From the NCBI GenBank assembly GCA_036444495.1, contig JAZGBC010000045.1, positions 1 through 8,157 of the forward strand: a DNA stretch of 8,157 bases, in the 5' to 3' direction. The notes below the pieces were generated by a model, which did no database searches, had not been told where the DNA came from, and saw nothing but the letters and a program-made list of their open reading frames with translations. The stretch is from JAZGBC01 sp036444495 (GTDB lineage Bacteria; Pseudomonadota; Alphaproteobacteria; Kiloniellales; J153). Every line of letters begins with the position of its first letter. Position 1 is the stretch's first letter. Made by a program: the position numbers and the translations under genes. Positions 1 through 5,930 of this stretch are shown in pieces.

Positions 1-175
1 GTAAGGTTTCCCGACGCCCTCCGGCGGTTCGCCCGCACGACCGGAACGGCGGCTTCCCAAGGCTTTCGGACGGCGTCGCGCATGGCTTCCGATGCCCCAC
101 ATCGCTGCGCCACGCGCTCCTGGCCGAAAGCCTTGGGAAGCCGTCTCTATAGGTCATTATCAAGGACCTTTGGTA
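1..175. other. Non-coding flank downstream of the glycosyltransferase operon
   Basis: This stretch lies beyond the stop codon of the last minus-strand gene. I see no gene here that I can support. Its main content is the nested inverted repeat annotated separately. A minus-strand frame is open from an ATG at 157 to the window edge (52 codons) and has a weak AAGG upstream. It runs through both arms of the repeat and its product is rich in Arg, Ser and Pro without a recognisable motif, so I do not call it. The bases next to the operon (about 146-175) are AT-richer than their surroundings, and no U-tract terminator is visible. Confidence 0.5.
48..145. repeat. Nested inverted repeat, long hairpin/cruciform candidate
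   Basis: Positions 50-69 and 124-143 are perfect reverse complements (20 bp), and 48/145 also pair. Inside the 54-nt loop the pairing resumes: 73-76 with 112-115, a C-C mismatch at 77/111, 78-82 with 106-110, then a small hairpin of 91-94 with 100-103. The whole element can therefore fold as one long, interrupted stem. It starts 31 bp downstream of the last operon gene. No T-run follows either arm, so it is not a standard intrinsic terminator. It could be a dispersed palindromic repeat (REP/MITE type), an RNA 3'-end stabiliser or a structured RNA; the sequence alone does not decide. Confidence 0.75.
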
Positions 176-1375
176 TCACGGGGTCACTATAGCAAGCCGC
201 TCTCGCACGATCTCAACCGTTCTACCGGCACCGGCGGTATCCAGGTCGCCGAGACGGGAGGTGCGGTTTGGCGTCTCCTGCGCCAGGGCGGCGCGCACGG
301 CGGCAGCCAGGGTCTCCGGGCTCAGCTCCGGCTGCTCGACCACGGTAAGCGCACCGCGTTCGGCCAGCAGCCGGGCGCGCAGGGTCTGTTCCGTTTCGGT
401 GCCGCCGGAGAACGGCACGACGACCGCGGGGATGCCGGCCGCCAGGACTTCGAGCACCGTGTTATAGCCGGCTTGGCTGATCGACAGGCGCCCGCGCCGC
501 AAAAGCGCGCGGAAGTCCGTCCGGGCTCGCTCGACGATGACGCCGGCCGGGGCGCGCTCGGCGATTCCGCGGAACCTGGCCTCGGGCAGGTTGTGGCCGA
601 TGAGCGCGCGCCAGGGGACGTCCTTGAGCGGCGTATGCGCCCGGGCGGCCAGCGCGGCTTCCACCAGCGGCGCACCGACCGCGCCGCCGCCGGTCGAGAC
701 GATCACCTCGCCCGCGCCGGCCCGGTCCGCCGGATCGGCGAGCGGCGCCTCGTCCAGCACGTAGCCCGTGTAGCGCAGCTTGTCGGCGATCTCGCGTGTC
801 CGGGAAAAGCTGCGGTCGAAGGGCAGGAATTCAGGGTCGCCGTGCAGCAGCAGCAGGTCGAAGTAGCGCTGGAAGGTCTCGATCATCCAGTCGATCTTGT
901 CCGCCGCCTTGTCCTCGACCAGAACGTCGCGCATCGAGCAGAGGACCTGCGGCCGCGGCCGGCTCGCCCGCGCCGCTTCCAGAAGCGGCAGCAGCTCGAA
1001 GCGCATCTTGCGCCGGCCAAAGGGGAACAGTTCGATGACGAGCGCGCGCGGCTGGAGCTCGCGGTAAAGCGCCAACAGGCGGTCGCGCCGGTCCACCATC
1101 CAGGCCTCGTCGACCGGCCGGTCGTGCCCGTCGACCAGCACCTTGAAGGTCTCGTCCATGGCCCGCGCCGGCGGCAGCTGGACGAAGCGCGCGGCGCCGA
1201 TGTCCAGGCCCTCCACGGGCAGGCCGCCGCTGACCATGACGACCTTGAGGCTGGCCGCGTCCATGGCCCGCGCGAGAACCGCGGCGCGGCGCAGGTGTCC
1301 GATGCCGAGCAGGTGCTGGACGTAGACCAGGACGTCGGTGGTGCCGCTTTCCATGGGGACTCGGCGATCGGTCAT
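176..1375 (-). CDS. MurG-like glycosyltransferase (COG4671 type), second paralogue
   Basis: The product is a 399-residue GT-B fold glycosyltransferase resembling the GT28/MurG group and the predicted glycosyltransferases of COG4671. Such enzymes move a sugar from a nucleotide donor to an acceptor, usually on the cytoplasmic face of the membrane; donor and acceptor are unknown here. The N-terminal domain opens with a beta strand and the loop GIGHLRR (24-30). RYTGY (201-205) marks the link to the C-terminal domain, which has the glycine loop STGGG (227-231), SQAGYNTVLE (300-309) and PFSGGTETEQ (321-330), the last two matching the MurG donor-binding region. No signal peptide or membrane segment is seen. 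I chose the ATG at 1375 because it overlaps the phosphatase stop as ATGA, which suggests translational coupling; no Shine-Dalgarno is visible. The Met at 1354, seven codons in, is an alternative start. It is a distant paralogue of the gene at 4439-5680, sharing most of these blocks. Confidence 0.88.
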   Translation of the reverse strand: MTDRRVPMESGTTDVLVYVQHLLGIGHLRRAAVLARAMDAASLKVVMVSGGLPVEGLDIGAARFVQLPPARAMDETFKVLVDGHDRPVDEAWMVDRRDRLLALYRELQPRALVIELFPFGRRKMRFELLPLLEAARASRPRPQVLCSMRDVLVEDKAADKIDWMIETFQRYFDLLLLHGDPEFLPFDRSFSRTREIADKLRYTGYVLDEAPLADPADRAGAGEVIVSTGGGAVGAPLVEAALAARAHTPLKDVPWRALIGHNLPEARFRGIAERAPAGVIVERARTDFRALLRRGRLSISQAGYNTVLEVLAAGIPAVVVPFSGGTETEQTLRARLLAERGALTVVEQPELSPETLAAAVRAALAQETPNRTSRLGDLDTAGAGRTVEIVRERLAIVTP

Positions 1376-1986
1376 GGCGCAAGGGGGACGTTCAATAGCT
1401 CGGCCCGGGGCGCGCCGCCGCCCGCGAGCGTGAAGCGGTGGGCGCAGGCATCGCACAGCTTCTCCGGCGGCCGTCCGGTCATGTCCCAGCCGCTGGCCAG
1501 GGCATAGAGCGCGCGGATCACCCCCTTGTGGCTGACCGCGACGGTGGGGCGTCCGGCCGCGGCCAGGGCGGCGAGCAGGGGCAGGAGGCGCGCCTGCACC
1601 TCGCGCGGGCTTTCCCCGCCGGGTGGGCGAAAGTCGAGGCCGCGCGCCTCTTCCTCGGCCATACTCGCGCCACCCTCGCAGCGCAATTCGGCGAGCCGCC
1701 GGCCCTCCCAGCCGCCCCAGTACATCTCGATGAGGGCCTGCTCCGTAGGAATCCCGGCGGCCCCGTTATCCGCTCTCAGAAGGGCGGCGGTCTCGCGCGC
1801 GCGGGCCAGCGGGCTGCTCAGCCAGTCCCAGCCGCCCGCGTCCCGGTCCAGCAGCTCCGGCGGCAGGTGCCAGCCCTGCACCGCCGCCCGCCCGTCCGCC
1901 GAGAGCGGCACATCGCTGTGCCCCTGGATACGCCCCTCGGCGTTCCATTCGGTGGGACCGTGGCGGATCAGGATGAGCGGGGTCAC
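1372..1986 (-). CDS. Histidine phosphatase (phosphoglycerate mutase-like/CobC-like)
   Basis: The product is a 204-residue member of the histidine phosphatase superfamily, a normal single-domain length. These enzymes remove phosphate through a phosphohistidine intermediate. Visible motifs are the N-terminal RHG (8-10, His9 the expected nucleophile) followed by PTEWN, SSPLARARETA (57-67, Arg62 in the phosphate pocket), the acidic residue Glu87 ahead of GGWEGR (91-96), and the second histidine His153 in SHKG. All catalytic residues appear intact. The GTG start at 1986 overlaps the upstream glycosyltransferase stop as GTGA and has a GGAGG site 10 nt upstream. The longer frame reaching 3021 is out-of-frame readthrough of the neighbour and is not used. 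Its place between glycosyltransferases, coupled on both sides, suggests a phosphosugar or phosphorylated intermediate as substrate (inference). An alpha-ribazole phosphatase role is possible by family, but no cobalamin genes are present here. Confidence 0.93.
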   Translation of the reverse strand: MTPLILIRHGPTEWNAEGRIQGHSDVPLSADGRAAVQGWHLPPELLDRDAGGWDWLSSPLARARETAALLRADNGAAGIPTEQALIEMYWGGWEGRRLAELRCEGGASMAEEEARGLDFRPPGGESPREVQARLLPLLAALAAAGRPTVAVSHKGVIRALYALASGWDMTGRPPEKLCDACAHRFTLAGGGAPRAELLNVPLAP

Positions 1987-3116
1987 CGGGCGGCCACCTC
2001 CGCCAGGATCGCGTCCAGACGGCACGCGGCGGCCTCCAGGGTGTGCTCCGCGGCCACCTTGTCCGCGGCGGCCCGGCCCAGGGCGCGGCGTTTCTCCGGT
2101 GTTTCGAGCAACTCCCGGAGGGCCGCGCCGAAAGCCACGGCGTCCCCGGGCGGGGTAAGCAGGCCGGTTTCCCCGTCGCGAACGATGGCGGCCAGACCTT
2201 CGCCATAACCGGCCACGACCGGCAGCCCGGCGGCTTGCGCCTCCAGGATCGCCATGCCGTAAGCCTCGTTGACCGCCGGCCAGACCATGAGGTCGCAGGC
2301 GGCGTAGATCCCGGGCAGCCGATCCGGCTCGGCCACGCCGTAGGTGCGCAGCCTGTCCGTCCCGGCCCAGGCGAAGGCGGCTTCTACCTCGGCGCGCGCC
2401 GGCCCGTCGCCGACCAGGAGCAGCTGCCAGTCCCTGTCCCCGAGCCCTTCGAGCGTCCGGGCGAGCAGGCGATAGGACTCCAGCTTGTCCCCGGGGCGCA
2501 TCATGGCGACGGCGAGCAACCAGGGATATGCCGTATCGAGGCCCTGTGCGGCGGCCATTTCCGTGCGCGCTGCGGCCCGGCGCTTGGCGGCGGCGCGGAA
2601 AGGCGCGGGGTCGAGGAAGGGCTTGATCGGCCGGACGCGCTCGGGGTGCGGCAGGCACTTGGCGTCGAGCGGGTTGAGCGAGATGACCCTGGCAGCCTGG
2701 TCGAGTGCCGCGATCGTCGCCTCGTGGCCCAGCGCCCAGGGCCCGTTGGCGCGCTTGTCCGCCACCGAGGCCTCGGCCACCAGATAGGGGATGCCCAGCG
2801 CGTCCGCGACCAAAGGGCCGATGTGATCGGGCGCCTTGTAGTAGAGGTGATAGGTGAGCCAGGCGCCGGGCCGCGCCGCGGCCGGGCGGGCCCGGTAGCG
2901 CCGCAGCAGGCGTTCGGCGAGCGCCCCGCCGACCCGCTGGAGCCGGGCCTGTCGCGCCGGGTCCGGGCTCCCATTCCAACTGCGCAGGCGGCTGGCCAAC
3001 TCGACCTCGTGGCCGGCGCATTCGAAGGCGTCGATGAGGAGCCGCGCCATGCGCCGGTCGCCCGAGGGGACGGCATGATCGGGCGGCTTGAGCGGCGCGT
3101 AGAAGGCGATCCGCAT
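1983..3116 (-). CDS. GT4-family glycosyltransferase
   Basis: The product is a 377-residue retaining GT-B glycosyltransferase of the GT4 type. The N-terminal acceptor domain starts MRIAFYAPLKPP and runs to about residue 195. The C-terminal donor domain includes LLLVGDGP (232-239), the family EX7E motif (Glu284 to Glu292 in NEAYGMAILEA) followed by GLPVVAG, and DGETGLLTPP (314-323). Length is typical, and no signal peptide or membrane segment is seen. The ATG at 3116 is preceded by AGGAGG with 7-nt spacing and begins a typical GT4 first strand. An upstream in-frame Met at 3203 would lie inside the preceding gene and is rejected. It starts 22 bp after the upstream GT4 gene and overlaps the downstream phosphatase by 4 bp, so it is probably cotranscribed. 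The sugar substrate cannot be told from sequence. Confidence 0.93.
   Translation of the reverse strand: MRIAFYAPLKPPDHAVPSGDRRMARLLIDAFECAGHEVELASRLRSWNGSPDPARQARLQRVGGALAERLLRRYRARPAAARPGAWLTYHLYYKAPDHIGPLVADALGIPYLVAEASVADKRANGPWALGHEATIAALDQAARVISLNPLDAKCLPHPERVRPIKPFLDPAPFRAAAKRRAAARTEMAAAQGLDTAYPWLLAVAMMRPGDKLESYRLLARTLEGLGDRDWQLLLVGDGPARAEVEAAFAWAGTDRLRTYGVAEPDRLPGIYAACDLMVWPAVNEAYGMAILEAQAAGLPVVAGYGEGLAAIVRDGETGLLTPPGDAVAFGAALRELLETPEKRRALGRAAADKVAAEHTLEAAACRLDAILAEVAAR
1997..2001 (-). promoter_or_regulatory. Ribosome binding site for the phosphatase GTG start
   Basis: The minus strand reads GGAGG here, 10 nt before the GTG at 1986. It lies inside the end of the upstream glycosyltransferase gene. 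It supports the unusual GTG start over longer readings of the frame. Confidence 0.6.
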
Positions 3117-3123
3117 GGTCTCG

Positions 3124-3129
3124 CCTCCT
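3124..3129 (-). promoter_or_regulatory. Ribosome binding site for the 377-residue GT4 gene
   Basis: The minus strand reads AGGAGG, 7 nt before the ATG at 3116, within the 22-bp gap after the preceding gene. It is the strongest Shine-Dalgarno in the operon. It fixes the start at 3116 rather than the in-frame Met at 3203. Confidence 0.8.
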
Positions 3130-3138
3130 GCCTGAAAT

Positions 3139-4392
3139 CTATTCCGCCGCCCGGACCGCGGGCGGCAGGCCGAAGCGCGCGGCCAGCGCCTCGATGCCGG
3201 CATCCATGGCGAACCGCTCGCGCACGCGGGCCGCCCCGGCGGCGCCGAGCCGGGCCCGGGTTTGCGGCTCGCGGATCAGCCGTTCGAGCGCAGCGGCCAG
3301 CGCGGCGGTATCTTCCGGCGCGACCAGGCCCCCGGTCGCGTCATGCTCGATCAGTTCCGGGATCGCCGAAACATCGGTGGACAAGCAGGCCAGATCCTGG
3401 CTCTGGGCTTCCATGAGCACGTTGGGCAGTCCGTCCCGGTCGCCGTCCGCGGCCACGCGACAGGCCAGAACGAAAAGATCGGCCCGGCGGTATTCGGCCA
3501 GCACCCGTTCCTGCGGCTGGGCGCCCAGCCAGTCGATGCGATCGGCCAGCCCTAAATCCCGGGCGCGCGCCTTCAGTTGCCCGGAGAGTTTGCCGCCGCC
3601 CACGTGCGTGAAGCGCCAATGAATCTCCGCCGGCAGGCGCGCCAAGGCCTCCAGCAGATCGTCATAGCCCTTCTTTTCCACGGCCCGGCCGACGGAAAGC
3701 AGCATGACTGGGTCGCGCTTGTCGCGCCCGTCGCGCCCGGGCCGCTCGCCCGGCGGCGGCGGAAAGCGGGAAAGATCGAGCCCGTGATAGATCAGGCCCA
3801 CGGCCTCGGGCTTCGCCGCGAGCGAGCGGAGGCGCGCCTGGCCGGCGGCGCTGCAGGCAACGGCCCAGTCGGCATGATCGAGCTTTTCGGCAAGCTCCCA
3901 ATCGGGCGTGGTCCAGATGTCCTTGGCGTGCGCCGAGGCCGACCAGGGCAGTCCGGCCATGATCGCGGCGTAACGGGCAACCGAGGAGGGCGTGTGCAGG
4001 AAGTGGGCGTGGAGCCGTCCCACCACCTCCGGCAGCTCGACCGCCAGCACGCAGGCCTGGCCGAAGCGCCGCAGACGGTTGGGGGTGGGGTCGCGCCTCA
4101 GGTCCCTGAGGAACGTGCGCCGGGCGGCGCAGTAGCCGGGCATGCGCCGCGCCAGCCGCCAGCCGCGCAGCACGCGCAAGGGATCATCCTTGAGGTATTC
4201 CGGCAGGTAGGTAACCGGCGCCGCGATCTCCCGATGCACCGGGTGGCTGGCCGGGTCGGTCGGCCGGCGCAGGGAAAAGATGAGCAAATGCAGGCCGCGC
4301 CGCTCCAGTGCAAGAATCTCCTGCGCGATGAAGGTCTCCGACAGGCGCGGATAGCCCTTTAGCACGATGGCGACGGTTTCGCTCATGGGCAT
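3139..4392 (-). CDS. GT4-family glycosyltransferase, exopolysaccharide (WcaL-like) type
   Basis: The product is a 417-residue GT-B glycosyltransferase resembling GT4 enzymes of colanic-acid/exopolysaccharide clusters. The N-terminal domain has YPRLSETFIAQEI (14-26), LHAHF (127-131) and HAKDIW (155-160), all typical of this subgroup. The donor domain has HGLDLSRF (203-210), LLSVGRAVEKKGYDDLLEA (231-249) and DGLPNVLMEA (320-329). The first acidic residue of the EX7E motif is Asp320, with Glu328 second; I believe Asp is tolerated in this subgroup. A linker at 219-227 is a tandem GRD-GRD-KRD, encoded by three 9-bp repeats. Two Met codons can start it, at 4392 or 4386. Neither has a clear ribosome site, and the 4392 start is given as the longest. 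It lies 46 bp after the stop of the upstream glycosyltransferase and 22 bp before the next. Substrates are unknown. Confidence 0.92.
   Translation of the reverse strand: MPMSETVAIVLKGYPRLSETFIAQEILALERRGLHLLIFSLRRPTDPASHPVHREIAAPVTYLPEYLKDDPLRVLRGWRLARRMPGYCAARRTFLRDLRRDPTPNRLRRFGQACVLAVELPEVVGRLHAHFLHTPSSVARYAAIMAGLPWSASAHAKDIWTTPDWELAEKLDHADWAVACSAAGQARLRSLAAKPEAVGLIYHGLDLSRFPPPPGERPGRDGRDKRDPVMLLSVGRAVEKKGYDDLLEALARLPAEIHWRFTHVGGGKLSGQLKARARDLGLADRIDWLGAQPQERVLAEYRRADLFVLACRVAADGDRDGLPNVLMEAQSQDLACLSTDVSAIPELIEHDATGGLVAPEDTAALAAALERLIREPQTRARLGAAGAARVRERFAMDAGIEALAARFGLPPAVRAAE
3712..3738. repeat. Three tandem 9-bp units inside a glycosyltransferase gene
   Basis: On the plus strand GTCGCGCTT is followed by two copies of GTCGCGCCC. 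On the coding strand this gives GRD, GRD and KRD in the linker between the two domains of the GT4 enzyme. Changes in copy number would keep the reading frame. Confidence 0.7.
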
Positions 4393-4438
4393 GACGGTAG
4401 AAGTCCGGGAGTGGGGCCGTCAAGCGGCCGCTGGAGCG

Positions 4439-5680
4439 TTATTCCGCACCCTGACCCACGGCGAACAAGGAGCGCTCCGCCTCGGCGAAGGGCGTTCCGC
4501 CCTGCTCCAGCAACTGCCGGGCCAGCTTGATCACGTTCGCCCGGCCATCGAGCAGGCCGGGCACCACCACACTCGACGGCGGCGCTTGATGCGGCAGGGC
4601 CCTCAGCGCCTCGGCCATGGTCTGCGGCGCGCGCCGGCCGTCGCCCGCCAACATGCGCGTAAGACCCAATTCCTCGGCGCGCGTGGCGCGGATAAGCTGC
4701 TCCTTGCGCGGGGCGGTGCGCGGGATGACCAGCGCCGGCTTGTCGAAGGACAGCACCTCGCAAAAGGTGTTGTAGCCGCCCATGCAAACCACGCCCATGG
4801 CGCGCGCCATCAGGCTTTCCATGTGCGCGTCGAACGTGATCGCCTCGACGTTGGCGAGCCGGTTGGCGCGCTGCAGGAATTCGGCCTGGTGCTGGGAGCC
4901 CATGAAGGGACCGAGCACGAGCAGCGCCGGATAGGGCAACTCCTTGTCCGTCTCGTAGGCCGAGAGCACCCAGTCCATGATCTCCTCGCCATCGCCTCCG
5001 CCGCCCACGGTGACCAGGATGAAGGGATCGGAAATCTTCTCCGGCACGAAAAGCGGCGCGGCTTCGGGTACGTGGCGGGGCAGGTAGCCGGTATAAGTCA
5101 TGCGCCGGCGAACCGTCTCGGGCATCTCAAGACCGGCCAGGGGGTCGTAAATCTCGCGCAGGCCATAGACCCAGATATGGTCGTAGAACTCCACCAGCCA
5201 GGGGACCAGGTTCCTGCGCCGCCATTCGCTTTTCAAAAGCACGGGATCGTCCATGACGTCGCGCAGGCCGAGCACGCAGGCCGTGCCGCGCGCCTTCATC
5301 AGGGCGAGCGTATCGCGCACCTCGCCGCGCAGGCCCAGCGGCTCCTTGTCCACCAGGAAGATGTGCGGGTCGAAGATCTTGGCCGTGTGCTCGATGATGG
5401 AGGCGCGGATGGCGAGCGTATGCTCGGTGTCGATGTGCAGGCTGAGCGAGGTGTACTCGCCGTTGCGCAGCTTGATGACGCCCGGTATGCGCACGAAGTC
5501 GACGCGCGAGCGGAAGTTGAAGCTGCCGATGATCGGCGAGCCGGACAGGATCAGGACGGAAAGGTCTCTGTCGGCGCCGACCAGGCTATGCGCGATCTCT
5601 CGGCAACGGCGCAGATGGCCGAGGCCAAATGTATCGTGGCTGTAGATAAGAACGCGCTTGCTCTTGCGGCCCTGCATCAT
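4439..5680 (-). CDS. MurG-like glycosyltransferase (COG4671 type), first gene of the operon
   Basis: The product is a 413-residue predicted GT-B glycosyltransferase of the COG4671 kind, related to MurG/GT28. The N-terminal domain starts with RVLIYSHDTFGLGHLRR (9-25), whose GLGHLRR loop matches the paralogue at 176-1375. VLGLRDVMDDP (136-146) and TYTGY (195-199) precede the C-terminal domain, which carries VTVGGGGDGEE (223-233), MGGYNTFCEVL (300-310) and PRTAPRKEQLIRA (320-332), the expected nucleotide-sugar site. No signal peptide or membrane span is seen, so it is probably cytosolic or peripheral. Two adjacent ATGs start the frame (5680 and 5677), behind a G-rich stretch containing eight consecutive G. 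It is the first gene of the five-gene minus-strand run and reads away from the ABC gene. Donor and acceptor are unknown. Confidence 0.9.
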   Translation of the reverse strand: MMQGRKSKRVLIYSHDTFGLGHLRRCREIAHSLVGADRDLSVLILSGSPIIGSFNFRSRVDFVRIPGVIKLRNGEYTSLSLHIDTEHTLAIRASIIEHTAKIFDPHIFLVDKEPLGLRGEVRDTLALMKARGTACVLGLRDVMDDPVLLKSEWRRRNLVPWLVEFYDHIWVYGLREIYDPLAGLEMPETVRRRMTYTGYLPRHVPEAAPLFVPEKISDPFILVTVGGGGDGEEIMDWVLSAYETDKELPYPALLVLGPFMGSQHQAEFLQRANRLANVEAITFDAHMESLMARAMGVVCMGGYNTFCEVLSFDKPALVIPRTAPRKEQLIRATRAEELGLTRMLAGDGRRAPQTMAEALRALPHQAPPSSVVVPGLLDGRANVIKLARQLLEQGGTPFAEAERSLFAVGQGAE

Positions 5681-5730
5681 ACCGCTTTCCCCCCCCTGTT
5701 TTACTCCGGTGCCGGGGCCCGGTTCGCCGG

Positions 5731-5743
5731 ACTATGGCATAGT
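5731..5743. promoter_or_regulatory. Perfect 13-bp palindrome, possible operator
   Basis: ACTATGGCATAGT is a 6-bp inverted repeat around one central base. It lies about 51 bp upstream of the minus-strand operon start, inside the divergent promoter region. That placement suits a repressor or activator site, but no regulator gene is in the window, so the role is inferred. Confidence 0.35.
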
Positions 5744-5885
5744 GTCCCCGCCCCGGCATAGGATTGATTTTATGACGATTTCGTGATGTGAACCGGGGTG
5801 GCAGGCGGCCCTGTCCGCCGGTTTCCGCTGGCCGGCCCCGGTTTACCCTCTTCTTGGCTTGGGATAAGGTCTTGGGCTTCGGCGC

Positions 5886-5900
5886 GGGAAAATTTTTCCC
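5886..5900. promoter_or_regulatory. Perfect 15-bp AT-centred palindrome upstream of the ABC gene
   Basis: GGGAAAATTTTTCCC is a 7-bp inverted repeat around one T, ending 30 bp before the ABC gene start at 5931. It could be a protein-binding site in or near the leader. A second T-run (5914-5919) follows but is not directly attached to the stem, so a terminator or attenuator is not well supported. Confidence 0.35.
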
Positions 5901-5930
5901 TACCCGGGCGGCGTTTTTTGTCCGAGGCTC

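Larger units (their letters stand above)
5681..5930. promoter_or_regulatory. Divergent intergenic region with probable promoters for both units
   Basis: This 250-bp gap separates the starts of the minus-strand operon and the plus-strand ABC gene, so it must hold both promoters unless transcription enters from outside. It includes an AT-richer patch around 5760-5790, two short perfect palindromes (listed separately) and an eight-C run at 5689-5696. No clear -35/-10 pair stands out. A minus-strand TTCACA/TAAAAT pair near 5773-5793 has too short a spacer (14 nt). On the plus strand, GATAAG at 5863-5868 with TTTACC at 5842-5847 has a short 15-nt spacer. These are weak candidates only. I see no gene in this stretch. 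Confidence 0.55.

Noticed and set aside
48..145. Calling the left-end hairpin an intrinsic terminator
   Set aside because: No T-run follows either arm and the loop is 54 nt long, which is far from a normal Rho-independent terminator.
1..157. Open minus-strand frame of 52 codons from an ATG at 157 to the window edge
   Set aside because: It runs through both arms of the inverted repeat, has an Arg/Ser/Pro-rich translation and only a weak AAGG upstream. More sequence to the left could change this.
92..1507. Long plus-strand open frame (471 codons) opposite the last glycosyltransferase and phosphatase end
   Set aside because: It is an antisense shadow caused by high GC. Its translation has no recognisable domain, whereas the minus strand encodes a clear MurG-like enzyme with intact motifs.
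1372..3021. Reading 1372-3021 on the minus strand as one 549-residue protein
   Set aside because: Only the last 204 residues match a family (histidine phosphatase). The part before the GTG at 1986 is an out-of-frame reading of the GT4 gene. The GTGA overlap and the GGAGG site support the short gene.
2043..3416. Plus-strand open frame of 457 codons opposite both GT4 genes
   Set aside because: It crosses a clear gene boundary on the other strand and has a biased Arg/Gly/Pro-rich composition with no motif. The minus-strand frames carry the GT4 signatures and good ribosome sites.
4415..4429. Small GGCCG/CGGCC hairpin in the 46-bp gap after the first operon gene
   Set aside because: A five-base GC stem is expected by chance at this GC content, and no T-run follows. 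It is not evidence for a terminator or processing site.
4367..5761. Plus-strand open frame of 464 codons opposite the first operon gene
   Set aside because: It is an antisense shadow, rich in His, Gln and Ala without a domain. The minus strand has the COG4671-type motifs in order.
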